Shown here: positions 46,621-55,242 of the stretch, in pieces
Layout of the letters: the number at the start of each line of letters is the position of its first letter
How positions within the stretch are numbered: the first letter of the stretch is position 1
NCBI GenBank assembly: GCA_021796435.1
Contig: JAJYXM010000016.1
Span: 1,305,580-1,369,579 of the forward strand
DNA length: 64,000 bases
Reading direction: 5' to 3'
Origin: a bacterium
Lineage (GTDB): Bacteria; Patescibacteriota; Patescibacteriia; 2-12-FULL-60-25
Position numbers and translations under genes: made by a program
Notes under the pieces: generated by a model
Databases searched by the model: none
The model's input: the letters and a program-made list of their open reading frames with translations, nothing else
What the model was told of the DNA's origin: nothing

Positions 46621-47244
46621 ATGGAAGACAAGCCAGCCAGACCCCCGCTCTATGGACAACGGGACTTGTTCAAGGAATTGGTGGAAGACTTCCGTAAGAC
46701 ATGTGAGGCCGGTGGCTCAAAGGACGATTTCGAAGAGCTCGCCGCTATGGGTCTAGGCATCATGAGTCAGGTCGGGATATCCGAACAAGATGCCTTGGAG
46801 CAGGCCGGCCTAAGCATCGGTGCTTCAGGCGCAATCATCCACCGGTGGATCACCGACCCGAGTAAGACGCACTACGAGACCCTATGCAACGTCCTGGAGG
46901 GGATGCTGAGCGTCCTCGCTTCGAGCATCGGTGACCTCGAGACTGCGCTTGAGCTGATCGCCGAGGTGACCACAAAGAAGGCCCAGAAGGATGGGATGCC
47001 ACGCTTCCGCATCGTGGTGGAACAGCTCTGCAAAAAACTATCTGAGTACGGCTCTGATGAGCATCTCGCGCTGGTCGCCGATATCATGACCGAGGTGCAG
47101 AACCAAGCCGCCGAGGGCTACGAGAAGGAGTTCCGTAACCGCATCATCAGGCGGCTCAAGCAAGCCTTCACGGACATGCTGGGCAAGAAGCCGGCCGGCG
47201 AAGAAGCGACCACCGATCCCCCCACAGATACTCTGCTCAACTAA
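46621..47244 (+). CDS. Hypothetical 207-residue protein, possible HTH
   Basis: ATG at 46621 with AAGGAG upstream. Helical throughout. A section QAGLSIGASGAIIHRWITDPSKTHYETL has the shape of an XRE-like helix-turn-helix (LSIG.SG.IIHRWI), which would allow DNA binding; this is weak evidence. The C-terminal half (IVVEQLCKKLSEYGSDEHLAL, FRNRIIRRLKQAFTDMLGKK) is helical and basic. The tail is acidic and disordered. Monocistronic, with a terminator after it. Confidence 0.68.
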   Translation: MEDKPARPPLYGQRDLFKELVEDFRKTCEAGGSKDDFEELAAMGLGIMSQVGISEQDALEQAGLSIGASGAIIHRWITDPSKTHYETLCNVLEGMLSVLASSIGDLETALELIAEVTTKKAQKDGMPRFRIVVEQLCKKLSEYGSDEHLALVADIMTEVQNQAAEGYEKEFRNRIIRRLKQAFTDMLGKKPAGEEATTDPPTDTLLN

Positions 47245-47256
47245 CTCCCTACACCC

Positions 47257-47284
47257 AGACCCGAGAGCGCCCAGCCTCGGGTCT
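47257..47284 (+). terminator. Terminator after the 46621 gene
   Basis: AGACCCGAG/CTCGGGTCT perfect 9-bp stem, then TAAATTTGG. Confidence 0.7.
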
Positions 47285-47313
47285 TAAATTTGGCCAAAAA
47301 ACTGGTCCTTGGC

Positions 47314-47319
47314 TTGACA
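47314..47319 (+). promoter_or_regulatory. -35 box upstream of the frameshift gene
   Basis: TTGACA; the -10 17 bp downstream is poor (AAAGGT after TGG), so only the -35 is clear. Confidence 0.35.
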
Positions 47320-47410
47320 ACCAGGGCTTATTTTGGAAAGGTTGGCTATCGCTCCTTCTTTCATGTTCAGTCCTATTCATGCGTTTCAGACGGGAAACCG
47401 GAGGGAAATC

Positions 47411-48280
47411 ATGCCGACAACGAGACTCGTCCATCAAGACCCTGACGCGCCGGCCGAGAAGCTGGCAGCGGAAGCCGAGGATTTCCTCGCGCTACACCCC
47501 GAGCTGCAGTTCATGGTCGAACTCCTGACCATCCTGCGAGAGCTCAAGCTCACTTGGTGGACGCCGACGCAGCGCCGTGAGGCCTACAACGCAGCGCAGC
47601 GCATGCGCGCCATCACCAACAAGTGGGTACGACAGCGCATAACGATGCAGCTCGCGGGCGCCAAGACCAATGCCGCGCTCAAGATGTCGCCTGATAAAGC
47701 TGCGGAGAACATCGACCTGGCGCTCGAGGCGGACGTGACCGCCGAGGAATTCGAGGACGCCTTCACTCCGGCTGAGCTGGTGCTCTACGGCAATCCGCAG
47801 CTCTTCTATGCGCAGTTCCGGCAAGCCATGCCGTGGATCGACGGGAGCGACGAACACCGACGATTGGTGGCTCACCTCATCGATTCGTTCCTCAAGCCGC
47901 GCGACGAACTCGGGAACCCGAAGACCAAGCACCTGCAGCCCATACTCACGCACAACCAGGTGCTCTCCGCTGTCCCACGTGCGGTGTGGCAGAAATGCAT
48001 CAAGCCCGACGTACTCGAAAAGGTCGATCAGCTGCTGCTCGAGAAGGAGAAGGAGAACCCCGAAGGACCGTTCCCCTACGCCAAGTACGTGATGTCCGTC
48101 GCGACAAGCGAGATCATCACACGCGACATAGCATTGCTGGACCTTTTCGGCATCTTCGAAGCCGCGGAAGAAGCCATGGGCTTCAAGCCGCTCGAAGCGA
48201 TCGCCGAAGTCGACGAAGAAGAACCGGCGCCGGACGAGACCGCATCAATTCCAGCCGAAGGGCAAGACCCAAAAGCCTAG
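47411..48280 (+). CDS. Hypothetical protein, zero-frame product (289 residues)
   Basis: ATG at 47411 with GGAGGG upstream. Helical soluble protein: LALHPELQFMVELLTILRELK, WWTPTQRREAYNAAQRMRAI, FEDAFTPAELVLYGNPQLFYA, WIDGSDEHRRLVAHLIDSFLK, YAKYVMSVATSEIITRDIALL. It ends with an acidic linker (EVDEEEPAPDETASIPAEG) and TAG at 48278. The acidic linker continues naturally in the -1 frame, so this is likely the short form of a 588-residue protein made by frameshifting at CCCAAAA (48268-48274). No family is recognised. Confidence 0.7.
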   Translation: MPTTRLVHQDPDAPAEKLAAEAEDFLALHPELQFMVELLTILRELKLTWWTPTQRREAYNAAQRMRAITNKWVRQRITMQLAGAKTNAALKMSPDKAAENIDLALEADVTAEEFEDAFTPAELVLYGNPQLFYAQFRQAMPWIDGSDEHRRLVAHLIDSFLKPRDELGNPKTKHLQPILTHNQVLSAVPRAVWQKCIKPDVLEKVDQLLLEKEKENPEGPFPYAKYVMSVATSEIITRDIALLDLFGIFEAAEEAMGFKPLEAIAEVDEEEPAPDETASIPAEGQDPKA

Positions 48281-48322
48281 AGGCGCTCGCGACCGAAGGT
48301 CCTGGTCCGCCACAAGGCGAGC
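48268..48322 (+). promoter_or_regulatory. Candidate programmed -1 frameshift signal
   Basis: Slippery heptamer C CCA AAA in the zero frame, one sense codon (GCC) before the TAG stop. Ten nt later a stem GCTCGC (48285-48290) pairs with GCGAGC (48317-48322), enclosing a GACC-gaa-GGTC hairpin (48291-48301). The -1 frame is then open for 300 codons. Confidence 0.65.
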
Positions 48323-49176
48323 CAGAATCAACAGACGCGGGCGCCCTCGCGCCGGCAGAGGATGAGATAGCTTGGGGACAGGATACGGACGACGGTCAGC
48401 TCGAAACGGTCAGACCCTTGGCACGGCCGAACGACGGTCCGCAAGAAGAACCGTGGGAGACGCCGCCGCTGGATGCATTGCCTTCGACCGTGGCAGCAGA
48501 TGGCTCTCCAGGCACACCTGGCGTCGATCCGGAAGTCAATGACCTGGTTGACGCCGCGCTGACTCCGGTCGAACCGCCTTCCGCAGCCACAACAGTCGAG
48601 GTCTCAGCTGTCGAGATCGACGTCGATGAGCTAGGTCTACCGGACGAGAGCGCTGAACCGAGCGAGCCCGGCGTCATCGCAACACGACCCACGGGCTATA
48701 TAGGTCCAGCCACCTTCGCTTCCGTGCCACGTGCCCCAGGTGCGAGCACACCGCCGGACGAGAACGGCACCAGCGTATCCTTCATCGTCCTCTCGACGCT
48801 CGTGCAAATAGCTGGAGTCGTCGGACGTGATCTGCAGGAGTTGGTGGAGAGCCTGTCCGATGAGGATGCGAGGTCCCTCAAGACCCTCCTGCTTGAGGGT
48901 CGATGGCCAGGTAACGAAGAGGTGACGCGCCAAGCCATCATCCATGCCATGCCGATACTGAATCCTGTGTACGCGCGACGCACGGGATGGACAGAGCTCG
49001 ATTTCAGGAGCATGAAGAACATCTTCCTGAAGGAGCTGGATCCCCCGCCGCCGGATGCGAAGAAAGCCAAGAAGAAGGTCGACATGCCCAGGAACGAGAA
49101 CCTGGTCAAGCTCGCGGCCAGGCTGCGCAAGCAACCGCCGCCAATGCCGGTCAGCGTGCCGCCTTCCAGGAAATGA
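48274..49176 (+). CDS. -1 frame extension of the frameshift gene (300 residues)
   Basis: Frame open from the slip site to TGA at 49176 with no start codon or Shine-Dalgarno sequence of its own near 48280. It continues the acidic, Pro/Ala-rich linker (GPPQGEPESTDAGALAPAEDE, LDALPSTVAADGSPG). It then forms a compact domain: VSFIVLSTLVQIAGVVGRDLQELV, LSDEDARSLKTLLLEGRWPGNEEVTRQAI, and ends in a basic Pro-rich tail (PRNENLVKLAARLRKQPPP). The region upstream in this frame is an Arg-rich shadow, so the switch must occur near 48270. A sequencing indel is the main alternative. Confidence 0.65.
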   Translation, partial: SLEALATEGPGPPQGEPESTDAGALAPAEDEIAWGQDTDDGQLETVRPLARPNDGPQEEPWETPPLDALPSTVAADGSPGTPGVDPEVNDLVDAALTPVEPPSAATTVEVSAVEIDVDELGLPDESAEPSEPGVIATRPTGYIGPATFASVPRAPGASTPPDENGTSVSFIVLSTLVQIAGVVGRDLQELVESLSDEDARSLKTLLLEGRWPGNEEVTRQAIIHAMPILNPVYARRTGWTELDFRSMKNIFLKELDPPPPDAKKAKKKVDMPRNENLVKLAARLRKQPPPMPVSVPPSRK

Positions 49177-49190
49177 TCCCCCACCACTAG

Positions 49191-49220
49191 AACCCCGACG
49201 CCGAACTGGCCGCCGGGGTT
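49191..49220 (+). terminator. Terminator after the frameshift gene
   Basis: AACCCCGACG with CGCCGGGGTT (one mismatch), then a T-rich CATCTGTATG. Confidence 0.6.
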
Positions 49221-49237
49221 CATCTGTATGCCGAATC

Positions 49238-49266
49238 TTGACATTTGGCACAATTTCCCATATGTT
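49238..49266 (+). promoter_or_regulatory. Promoter of the 49316 gene
   Basis: TTGACA, exactly 17 bp, TATGTT, the same hexamers and spacing as the kinase promoter at 28339-28367. Confidence 0.8.
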
Positions 49267-49315
49267 AGTATGCTTTGGTTGGAGGTCAACCACAGCGAAC
49301 CTTACGGAGAGGGCC

Positions 49316-50200
49316 ATGGAGGAAACAAGCGATCTCGGTCTCCTGGGCAAGCAGATCATGCTCGCGATCACGGCTTTCGGCGCAGCACCCGATACGGCGC
49401 TCTATTGCGCCGTGCGTGACGACTACTTCCGTGCCGACGAGTTGCTGACAGGTGATGGCAGGCGCAAGTTCCTGGCCTACGACAGCCTGCCTGGCTCGGA
49501 AGACATCAAGTCCATCGGCATCGACGAGAACACGCTCCTCTTGGAGCTTTCGCCGTGCGATGTCGAAACGCTCCTGACGTACGCCGATGAGCTGCCCAAC
49601 GGCGTCAGCTTCCGGAATGACGGCGTCTATCTCGGCCGGCGGAAGCTAGCCCATCTGGCCAAACCCAAGACGAAGCCGGATGAGATCCACGGGACCAGGG
49701 TCCTGTGGATGATCGACTGGCCCAAGCTGGGTCCGCAGGAGCTACGCACTGTGGTCGAGGTCTTTGACCTGGCGGATACCGTCGGCGCATATGAGTCCGA
49801 CCTCGGCGTAGACGAGGGAGTTACTCCGGTCGCATACGGAAAAAAGCCCAGCCTCGAGATGCGTCTTGGCCTGCAGTTCCAACTCATCCAGGAGCAGGTG
49901 CCGATCCTGGCGCTGCGCATCGAGCCCCGGGATGAGCAGCGAACGGAACAGCGCTTGGAGCTCACGCTCGAGCAGACGCTGCGCTTCGAAAGGTGGTTGG
50001 AGCGCAACCCCGAAGAAGCGATCGAAGAATATCTGGCAAACCACCCGACGCCACAGGGCGCGCGTCATCTGGCGAGCCTGATCCAGTTCAAGCTGGCGCG
50101 CGACGTGAAAAAGATCGCAGAACGCGAAGGCAGGCCGATCGACTGGCCAGAAGCGCGACGCATCGTGCGCAAGATCGCCAGAAGACAAAGCGCCGCCTAG
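49316..50200 (+). CDS. Hypothetical 294-residue protein
   Basis: The start at 49316 was chosen because GGAGAGGG lies just upstream and the promoter fits; the frame is open further 5' only as shadow. Alpha/beta N-terminal part (LLGKQIMLAITAFGAAPDTALYCAVRDDYFRADELL, LLELSPCDVETLLTYADEL, VSFRNDGVYLGRRKLAHL). Middle LWMIDWPKLGPQELRTVVEVFDLAD. C-terminal helical, highly charged (RTEQRLELTLEQTLRFERWLE, ARRIVRKIARRQ). No family is recognised. Monocistronic with strong terminator. Confidence 0.7.
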   Translation: MEETSDLGLLGKQIMLAITAFGAAPDTALYCAVRDDYFRADELLTGDGRRKFLAYDSLPGSEDIKSIGIDENTLLLELSPCDVETLLTYADELPNGVSFRNDGVYLGRRKLAHLAKPKTKPDEIHGTRVLWMIDWPKLGPQELRTVVEVFDLADTVGAYESDLGVDEGVTPVAYGKKPSLEMRLGLQFQLIQEQVPILALRIEPRDEQRTEQRLELTLEQTLRFERWLERNPEEAIEEYLANHPTPQGARHLASLIQFKLARDVKKIAEREGRPIDWPEARRIVRKIARRQSAA

Positions 50201-50215
50201 CCCACCTAACACAAC

Positions 50216-50250
50216 AGCCCCGCAGGGAACTCCCCGCGGGGCTGAATCTT
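50216..50250 (+). terminator. Terminator after the 49316 gene
   Basis: AGCCCCGC/GCGGGGCT stem, then GAATCTTTTTT. Confidence 0.85.
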
Positions 50251-50262
50251 TTTTAAACCAAA

Positions 50263-50329
50263 GGGCAGGTTTGAAACCTGCCCCTACGATCTTCAGAACC
50301 CCTCAAGATATGGCGAATAATCATTCGCC
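50263..50329. repeat. Two adjacent short palindromic repeats
   Basis: GGGCAGGTT/AACCTGCCC (50263-50283) and GGCGAAT-aatc-ATTCGCC (50312-50329), the second touching the stop codon of the DUF2207 gene. Repeats of this look are widespread in CPR genomes (recollection, not checked). Confidence 0.65.
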
Positions 50330-50330
50330 C

Positions 50331-52025
50331 CTACCAGCTGCCTCCTCCGCCTCCGCCGCCGCCGCCTCCAGAGCCTCCGCCGGAGAAACCGGAACCACCT
50401 GAACCAGCCGAAGAAGGCGGAGAGAACGCTGCAGCTGAAGCGGTCGAGTGCATAGTATTCAAGCTCGAAGCCAGCATGACCGCGTTCATGGAAGAGACGT
50501 TGCCGGTCGCCCAATCTGGAGGCGGGATATTCATCGATGCGAATTGCGCCGCCCATTTGTTCTCGACACCGAACACGATGGCGTAGGGCAATAGATCCTG
50601 GAATTGCTCCGGCGTCCTCTCCGGTGCGTTATGGAAATCCATGCGGTCCTTTTCCGTGACAGAAAGGAACCATTTGAAGCCGTTGATGTCGGTCAGGAGC
50701 TGGATACCTTGAGCCGTGCGACGCGGCATGAACCAACCGAAGACAGCGATGATGAGACCTGTGAGGAAAGCACAGAAAACACCTAACGCACTTCCGCTGA
50801 AGAAGACGAAAAGGCCTCCGCCGACCAGGAAAGCGATCACGATATGGACCGTGCGGACGCTGACAGGGTTGGCGTCGAACAGGCCCATCTTATTGATCTC
50901 GGCAGCGACCTGCGTCTTGAACTTCGTGACCGTGGTGTAGAATTTGCCGTCCTGCAGATCTTCGACGGATTGCCGTTCGCCGTCCTTGAACAACCCGCTT
51001 AGGACGGTCTTTTCGTATTCGGCCAAAGCGCCGTCATCATCTTTTTGTTTGACGAAAGTAAAGGTCTGGGAATCCTTGAACAATCCTTTCTTTTCGCCGA
51101 ATTCGATCTTCAGGTAGCCGCGTCTGGCCAGATCGATGATGGTCGCCGTGATGGCGCGTTCCGGCACGGTGCCGTTGGTCATCGCTGCACCGACCAAAGC
51201 GGGCGTCAGGTGCTGCGGAGCTTCATATTCCGGTACGATGGTGTTGAGTTTGGGGTCGCGACCTTTGGTGTACCAGCGGAAGAACATGATGAGCAAAGCT
51301 GCCAACGGAAAGAAGACAGCAGCATTGTCACGGACGACCATCATGATCTTCTCGTACAGCGTCGGCTCGGGGAAGGTCCCGACAGGGAACCCATAGACGA
51401 CCGTCATGCCTTCGTAGGCATCAAGCACGCGCGTCGCGCTATAGACGGATCCGTTCATCTGGTTCTCCAGCCGGCAGGCTTTTTCGGTCGAACCATAAAC
51501 GCCGGTGAAACAATCCGTCGTGACGTCGCCTGTCGTGACATGGGATGGATAGACGAATGAGATCGACGCTTTCTCGATCGGTACAGACCAACCGTCTCCC
51601 GTTACGTTCCAGTACAGCTCGTCATGATCGGCGAAGAAATTCAGAGCGCGATCCGTGGCATAGCGGATAGTGTAGACGTGTACGCCGGTGATGGTCTTAT
51701 CGGCATCGCCGATCTTGATGTCTACGTTGCCCATGGAACGCGAGACCGAATATGGTTCCTCCTGTCCGTCGCGCTGGACGCTCAAGATCTCGAAACGATA
51801 ATTGTATTTCGAACCATCACGGTCGAAGACCTCCGGGATATAACGATAGATGCCGTGGCGATCGGCACTGCCGAAATCATAGGTGATCTTCTCCTCGATC
51901 AATAGGCGACGCCCTTGTTCGGGTCTCACCTGGACCGAAAAATCCTTGATGACTTCCTCAGCTGAGGCGGCTGCCGGCAGGGCAAAGAGAGCCAAAACGG
52001 CCAATAAGGCATAGATTTTTTTCAT
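50331..52025 (-). CDS. DUF2207 predicted membrane protein
   Basis: A 564-residue protein from the ATG at 52025, which begins a signal peptide (IYALLAVLALFALPAAASA). The N-terminal extracellular domain has ITYDFGSADRHGIYRYIP, VHVYTIRYATDRAL and ELYWNVTGDGWSVPIEKASI, the DUF2207 signature. Transmembrane segments lie at about 235-252 and 425-475. The cytosolic middle contains GTVPERAITATIIDLARRGYLKIE, a winged-helix-like element. The C-terminus is a Gly/Ser run (GSGGGGGGGG). Function unknown; widespread in Gram-positive and CPR bacteria. Starts 26 bp from the divergent PfkB gene. Confidence 0.92.
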   Translation of the reverse strand: MKKIYALLAVLALFALPAAASAEEVIKDFSVQVRPEQGRRLLIEEKITYDFGSADRHGIYRYIPEVFDRDGSKYNYRFEILSVQRDGQEEPYSVSRSMGNVDIKIGDADKTITGVHVYTIRYATDRALNFFADHDELYWNVTGDGWSVPIEKASISFVYPSHVTTGDVTTDCFTGVYGSTEKACRLENQMNGSVYSATRVLDAYEGMTVVYGFPVGTFPEPTLYEKIMMVVRDNAAVFFPLAALLIMFFRWYTKGRDPKLNTIVPEYEAPQHLTPALVGAAMTNGTVPERAITATIIDLARRGYLKIEFGEKKGLFKDSQTFTFVKQKDDDGALAEYEKTVLSGLFKDGERQSVEDLQDGKFYTTVTKFKTQVAAEINKMGLFDANPVSVRTVHIVIAFLVGGGLFVFFSGSALGVFCAFLTGLIIAVFGWFMPRRTAQGIQLLTDINGFKWFLSVTEKDRMDFHNAPERTPEQFQDLLPYAIVFGVENKWAAQFASMNIPPPDWATGNVSSMNAVMLASSLNTMHSTASAAAFSPPSSAGSGGSGFSGGGSGGGGGGGGGGSW

Positions 52026-52039
52026 AGCGACATAAATGG

Positions 52040-52045
52040 TAGAAT
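52040..52045 (+). promoter_or_regulatory. Extended -10 of PfkB copy 2
   Basis: TGG-TAGAAT ending 6 nt before the ATG at 52052; leaderless style. Confidence 0.5.
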
Positions 52046-52051
52046 ATACGC

Positions 52052-53068
52052 ATGAATAAAGCCACAAAAGCCAAAGCAGCCCGCTTCGGATATGATGTCG
52101 TGACCATAGGCGCAGCGACGCGCGACGTATTCGTGAAAAGCAGGCATTTCGACAAGATAAAATCCACTGCGGCACCGGACGGTTTCGAGGCTTGTCTGCC
52201 CATGGGAGCCAAGATCGAATTGGATGAGATCGCGTTCGAGACGGGCGGTGGCGCCACCAACGCGGCGACGACTTTCGCGCGCTTCGGTTTCAAGACAGGC
52301 TGCATCGCACGCATCGGACATGATGTGGGGGGAAAAGAAATAGAAGATCTGCTGAAACGCGAGGGGATCGACAAAAATCTGGTGCAATATGACCCGAAGC
52401 TAAGTACGGGCTATTCGATCATCCTTCTTGCAGGTGCGGGACATCGTGCGATCCTCACATCGCGCGGGGCAGCGCGCAAGATCGCCGAGAAGGAGATACC
52501 TTGGGAAAAGATGAAGACGCATTGGATATACGTGACAAGCCTGGGCGGCAACGAGAAACTGCTCAAAGATATATTCAGCTTCGCCAAAAAACATCTGGTG
52601 AAGATCGCCTGGAATCCCGGGGGCGCCGAACTTGAGATGGGGATGAAGAAACTGCTCCCCTATCTGATGCAATCCGATGTCTTGATCATGAACAAGGAAG
52701 AAGCAGGGTTGCTTTCCGGCCTGCCGTCGCGCCATGTGGACGGGCTGCTCAAAAAGATCGGCGCTTTGCCGCGCACGGCGCTCGTCATCACGGATGGCGA
52801 ACACGGAGCCTACCTGACGGCTCGTGGAGCGGTATGGCACGCTGCGGTAATGCCGGGAAAAGCGATAAACACAACGGGAGCCGGAGATGCATTCGGTTCG
52901 GCCTTCACTTCAGGCCTGATGAGGGAGGGAGATCTGGATGCGGCCCTGAAGATGGCCGCCCTGAATTCGCACGGAGTCGTGACCCACATGGGGGCGACGG
53001 CCGGCATCCTGGAGAGCTATCCGAGTCCACAAAAACGCGCACAAGCCAAGGTAAAACAACTTCGTTGA
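52052..53068 (+). CDS. PfkB-family carbohydrate kinase, copy 2
   Basis: A 338-residue ribokinase-fold kinase. ETGGGATNAATTFARFGFKTG near the N-terminus, GHDVGGKEIEDLLKREGID, TGYSIILLAGAGHRAILTSRG (substrate lid) and INTTGAGDAFGSAFTSGLM with the catalytic Asp and anion hole. Closest in style to adenosine/ribokinase-like PfkB members common in archaea and CPR; substrate not assigned. It overlaps promoter space with divergent DUF2207 and is followed after 1 nt by a BASS transporter, suggesting co-transcription. Confidence 0.9.
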   Translation: MNKATKAKAARFGYDVVTIGAATRDVFVKSRHFDKIKSTAAPDGFEACLPMGAKIELDEIAFETGGGATNAATTFARFGFKTGCIARIGHDVGGKEIEDLLKREGIDKNLVQYDPKLSTGYSIILLAGAGHRAILTSRGAARKIAEKEIPWEKMKTHWIYVTSLGGNEKLLKDIFSFAKKHLVKIAWNPGGAELEMGMKKLLPYLMQSDVLIMNKEEAGLLSGLPSRHVDGLLKKIGALPRTALVITDGEHGAYLTARGAVWHAAVMPGKAINTTGAGDAFGSAFTSGLMREGDLDAALKMAALNSHGVVTHMGATAGILESYPSPQKRAQAKVKQLR

Positions 53069-53069
53069 G

Positions 53070-54068
53070 ATGAAAATCCTGCCCAAATTCCTGCATCTGA
53101 TATCCGACAACCAGATAATGATTGTCCTTTTGGCGCTGATCCTGGGCGTCATCTTCCCCGAACAGCTCAAGTTCCTGAACGCGTACACCACATACATGCT
53201 GACGCTCATCTTCCTGGTGTCGAGCTTCAGGATAAATCCGGGCGAACTCACCTCATACCTCAAAGATTGGAAGATGCTTTCGGTGGCGAACTTCGTCATG
53301 CTCATCTTCATGCCACTCGCCATGTGGCTTCCGACTTGGCTCTTCGCCCCGGAATGGGCCTTGGCCTTCTTAATCGTCGGCGCGGCGCCGACGGGGCTCA
53401 CCATCGCGCTCGTCGCGGATCTCTTCGGAGGCAGACAAGCGCTCGCCATGCTCATCGCCGTGACGACTTCGCTGCTGGCGCCGCTGACCATGCCGCTTCT
53501 CCTCTATTTCGTGGTCGGACAAAGCGTAAAATTCCCGGTAGGGAGCATGTTGCTTTCGCTCTTCATCACCATGGTGCTGCCCTTCTTCGTGGCCATGGGC
53601 ATCAAGGCGAAATACAAGACTTTCATCAACAGGAAAGATGCCTGGTGGCGTGAGATTTCGCTCATCCTTTTCGGCATCCTGGTGGCTGGCGTGACGGCAG
53701 ACAGCGTCGCGGGGACGGCGCAGAAATTCAATCCGCATGATTTGGGTACAGTGCTCGTGATGATCGCCTTCATGGGCGGGATCGCGTGGTTCTCGTATGC
53801 CATAACGCAATGGCGTACCGCATCGGAACGTGTGACCATCGCTTTGTGCATGGTATACATGAACAATACCGTCGCGCTCTACATCGGCGACAGGTTCTTC
53901 TCGGGACAGAACGTGGTGACCAAGCTCATCATCATCCTGACCGCAGTGAATCTGTTGCTGCCGCCGCTCAAGTGGGCTGCAGCAAGAGCCATAAAACATG
54001 AAAACAAGAAAATTAAACTTAATCGTTACGCGCACCGCGTACTTCGTACCAAAGACAAACAGTCTTGA
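53070..54068 (+). CDS. BASS/SBF-like membrane transporter
   Basis: A 332-residue polytopic protein with about ten transmembrane segments. Features of the bile acid:sodium symporter/ACR3 superfamily: FRINPGELTSYLKDWKML, FLIVGAAPTGLTIALVADLFGGRQAL (discontinuous helix with TG), VYMNNTVALYIGDRFF (second crossover). The substrate is unknown. It starts 1 nt after the PfkB gene. The last ~20 residues (NRYAHRVLRTKDKQ) are encoded by a GTACGCGG-type repeat and are probably a repeat-derived tail. Confidence 0.85.
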   Translation: MKILPKFLHLISDNQIMIVLLALILGVIFPEQLKFLNAYTTYMLTLIFLVSSFRINPGELTSYLKDWKMLSVANFVMLIFMPLAMWLPTWLFAPEWALAFLIVGAAPTGLTIALVADLFGGRQALAMLIAVTTSLLAPLTMPLLLYFVVGQSVKFPVGSMLLSLFITMVLPFFVAMGIKAKYKTFINRKDAWWREISLILFGILVAGVTADSVAGTAQKFNPHDLGTVLVMIAFMGGIAWFSYAITQWRTASERVTIALCMVYMNNTVALYIGDRFFSGQNVVTKLIIILTAVNLLLPPLKWAAARAIKHENKKIKLNRYAHRVLRTKDKQS

Positions 54069-54101
54069 TCAAGGTACGATGCACGCGATACGCGGCACGA
54101 T
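54023..54101. repeat. GTACGCGG-type repeat
   Basis: Inverted units GTTACGCGCACCGCGTACTT and GGTACGATGCACGCGATACG around GTCTTGATCAAG. It covers the 3' end of the transporter gene and the spacer to the next gene. Confidence 0.6.
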
Positions 54102-54112
54102 CAACGAATAAT

Positions 54113-55102
54113 ATGCCAAAACCATATATCTACGTCACACGTCCCTTCGCCGATTCAGGCATAAAAGCCTTGAAGGCCAAAGGATACAAAGTGGAAGTCT
54201 ACGATAAGGATGAAGTCATTCCGCGCAAACTATTGCTGCAGAAGGCCAAAGGTTGCGACGCTTTGTTGCCGTTACTGACCGACAAAATAGACGATGAGGT
54301 CCTGGCGGCCGCCGGACCGCAACTGAAGATCGTGGCCAATTACGCCGTAGGTTTCGATAACGTGGACCTGAAAGCCGCCAAGAAACGCGGCATCATCGTG
54401 ACGAATACGCCGTCAGAGAAGGTCAATGAGGCGGTGGCGGAACACACGTTCGCCCTGATGCTGGCGTTGGCGCGGCGCATCACCGAAGCAGACGCTTATG
54501 CCAAAGCCAAGAAATACAAAGGCTGGTCACCGAACAACTTCATCGGTACGGATCTGTACGGCAAGACGCTGGGCATCATCGGTGCAGGGCGCATAGGTTC
54601 GGCCGTGGCACGGCGCGCGGTCAACGGCTTCGGGATGAAACTGATCTATACCGACATGCGGCAGAACGTTGATCTGGAACGCGCATATAAGGCCACCTTC
54701 ATGCAACAGGAAAGATTGCTGCAGGAGGCAGATTTCATCTCGCTGCACGTTCCCCTCCTCCCCTCGACACGACATCTCATCTCGACGGCACAGTTCTCAT
54801 CCATGAAGAAGACGGCTTTCCTGGTGAATACGGCGCGCGGGCCGGTGGTTGATGAGAAAGCGTTATTGCGTGCATTGAAGACCAAGCGTATCGCTGGTGC
54901 CGGTATCGACGTATTCGAGTGCGAGCCGGCGATCGATTGCGATCTGACCGACAACCTGGAACTCAAGAATTTCCCCAACGTGATACTCACGCCGCACATC
55001 GCCAGCGCGACGATCGAAGCGCGCGAAGCCATGAGCATGGTGGCAGCCGAGAACATCATGGCGGTATTATCCGGCAAGGAGCCGCTCACGCCGGCAAAAT
55101 AG
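54113..55102 (+). CDS. D-2-hydroxyacid dehydrogenase
   Basis: A 329-residue NAD-dependent dehydrogenase. N-terminal catalytic domain (VTRPFADSGIKALKAKGY), Rossmann motif LGIIGAGRIGSAVARR, catalytic Arg in VNTARGPVVDE, Glu in FECEP and His in LTPHIASAT. This matches glyoxylate/hydroxypyruvate reductases and related D-isomer dehydrogenases. The substrate could be glyoxylate, hydroxypyruvate or another 2-ketoacid. The start at 54113 follows GAATAAT. A terminator lies 45 nt after it. Confidence 0.93.
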   Translation: MPKPYIYVTRPFADSGIKALKAKGYKVEVYDKDEVIPRKLLLQKAKGCDALLPLLTDKIDDEVLAAAGPQLKIVANYAVGFDNVDLKAAKKRGIIVTNTPSEKVNEAVAEHTFALMLALARRITEADAYAKAKKYKGWSPNNFIGTDLYGKTLGIIGAGRIGSAVARRAVNGFGMKLIYTDMRQNVDLERAYKATFMQQERLLQEADFISLHVPLLPSTRHLISTAQFSSMKKTAFLVNTARGPVVDEKALLRALKTKRIAGAGIDVFECEPAIDCDLTDNLELKNFPNVILTPHIASATIEAREAMSMVAAENIMAVLSGKEPLTPAK

Positions 55103-55146
55103 CTGCATGGAGGAAAGCTAAGTAAGAACCATCACAACGTAAAAAG

Positions 55147-55180
55147 AAAGAAGGCCTTGGACCCACCAAGGTCTTCTTTT
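55147..55180 (+). terminator. Terminator after the dehydrogenase gene
   Basis: AAGAAGGCCTTGG/CCAAGGTCTTCTT (one G-T pair), then TTAATC; the next promoter's -35 begins 6 nt later. Confidence 0.8.
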
Positions 55181-55184
55181 AATC

Positions 55185-55213
55185 TTGACATTTAGTCCGA
55201 AAAAGTATATCCA
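55185..55213 (+). promoter_or_regulatory. Promoter of the 55243 gene
   Basis: TTGACA, exactly 17 bp, TATCCA. Confidence 0.75.
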
Positions 55214-55242
55214 ATGCTCAGCTCTTCACCCGCGGAGGATCT

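Noticed and set aside
47833-48267. Long open frame overlapping the 47411 gene as a separate gene
   Set aside because: Before about 48270 it is an Arg-rich out-of-frame shadow of the real gene with no start signal; only the part after the slip site looks coding.
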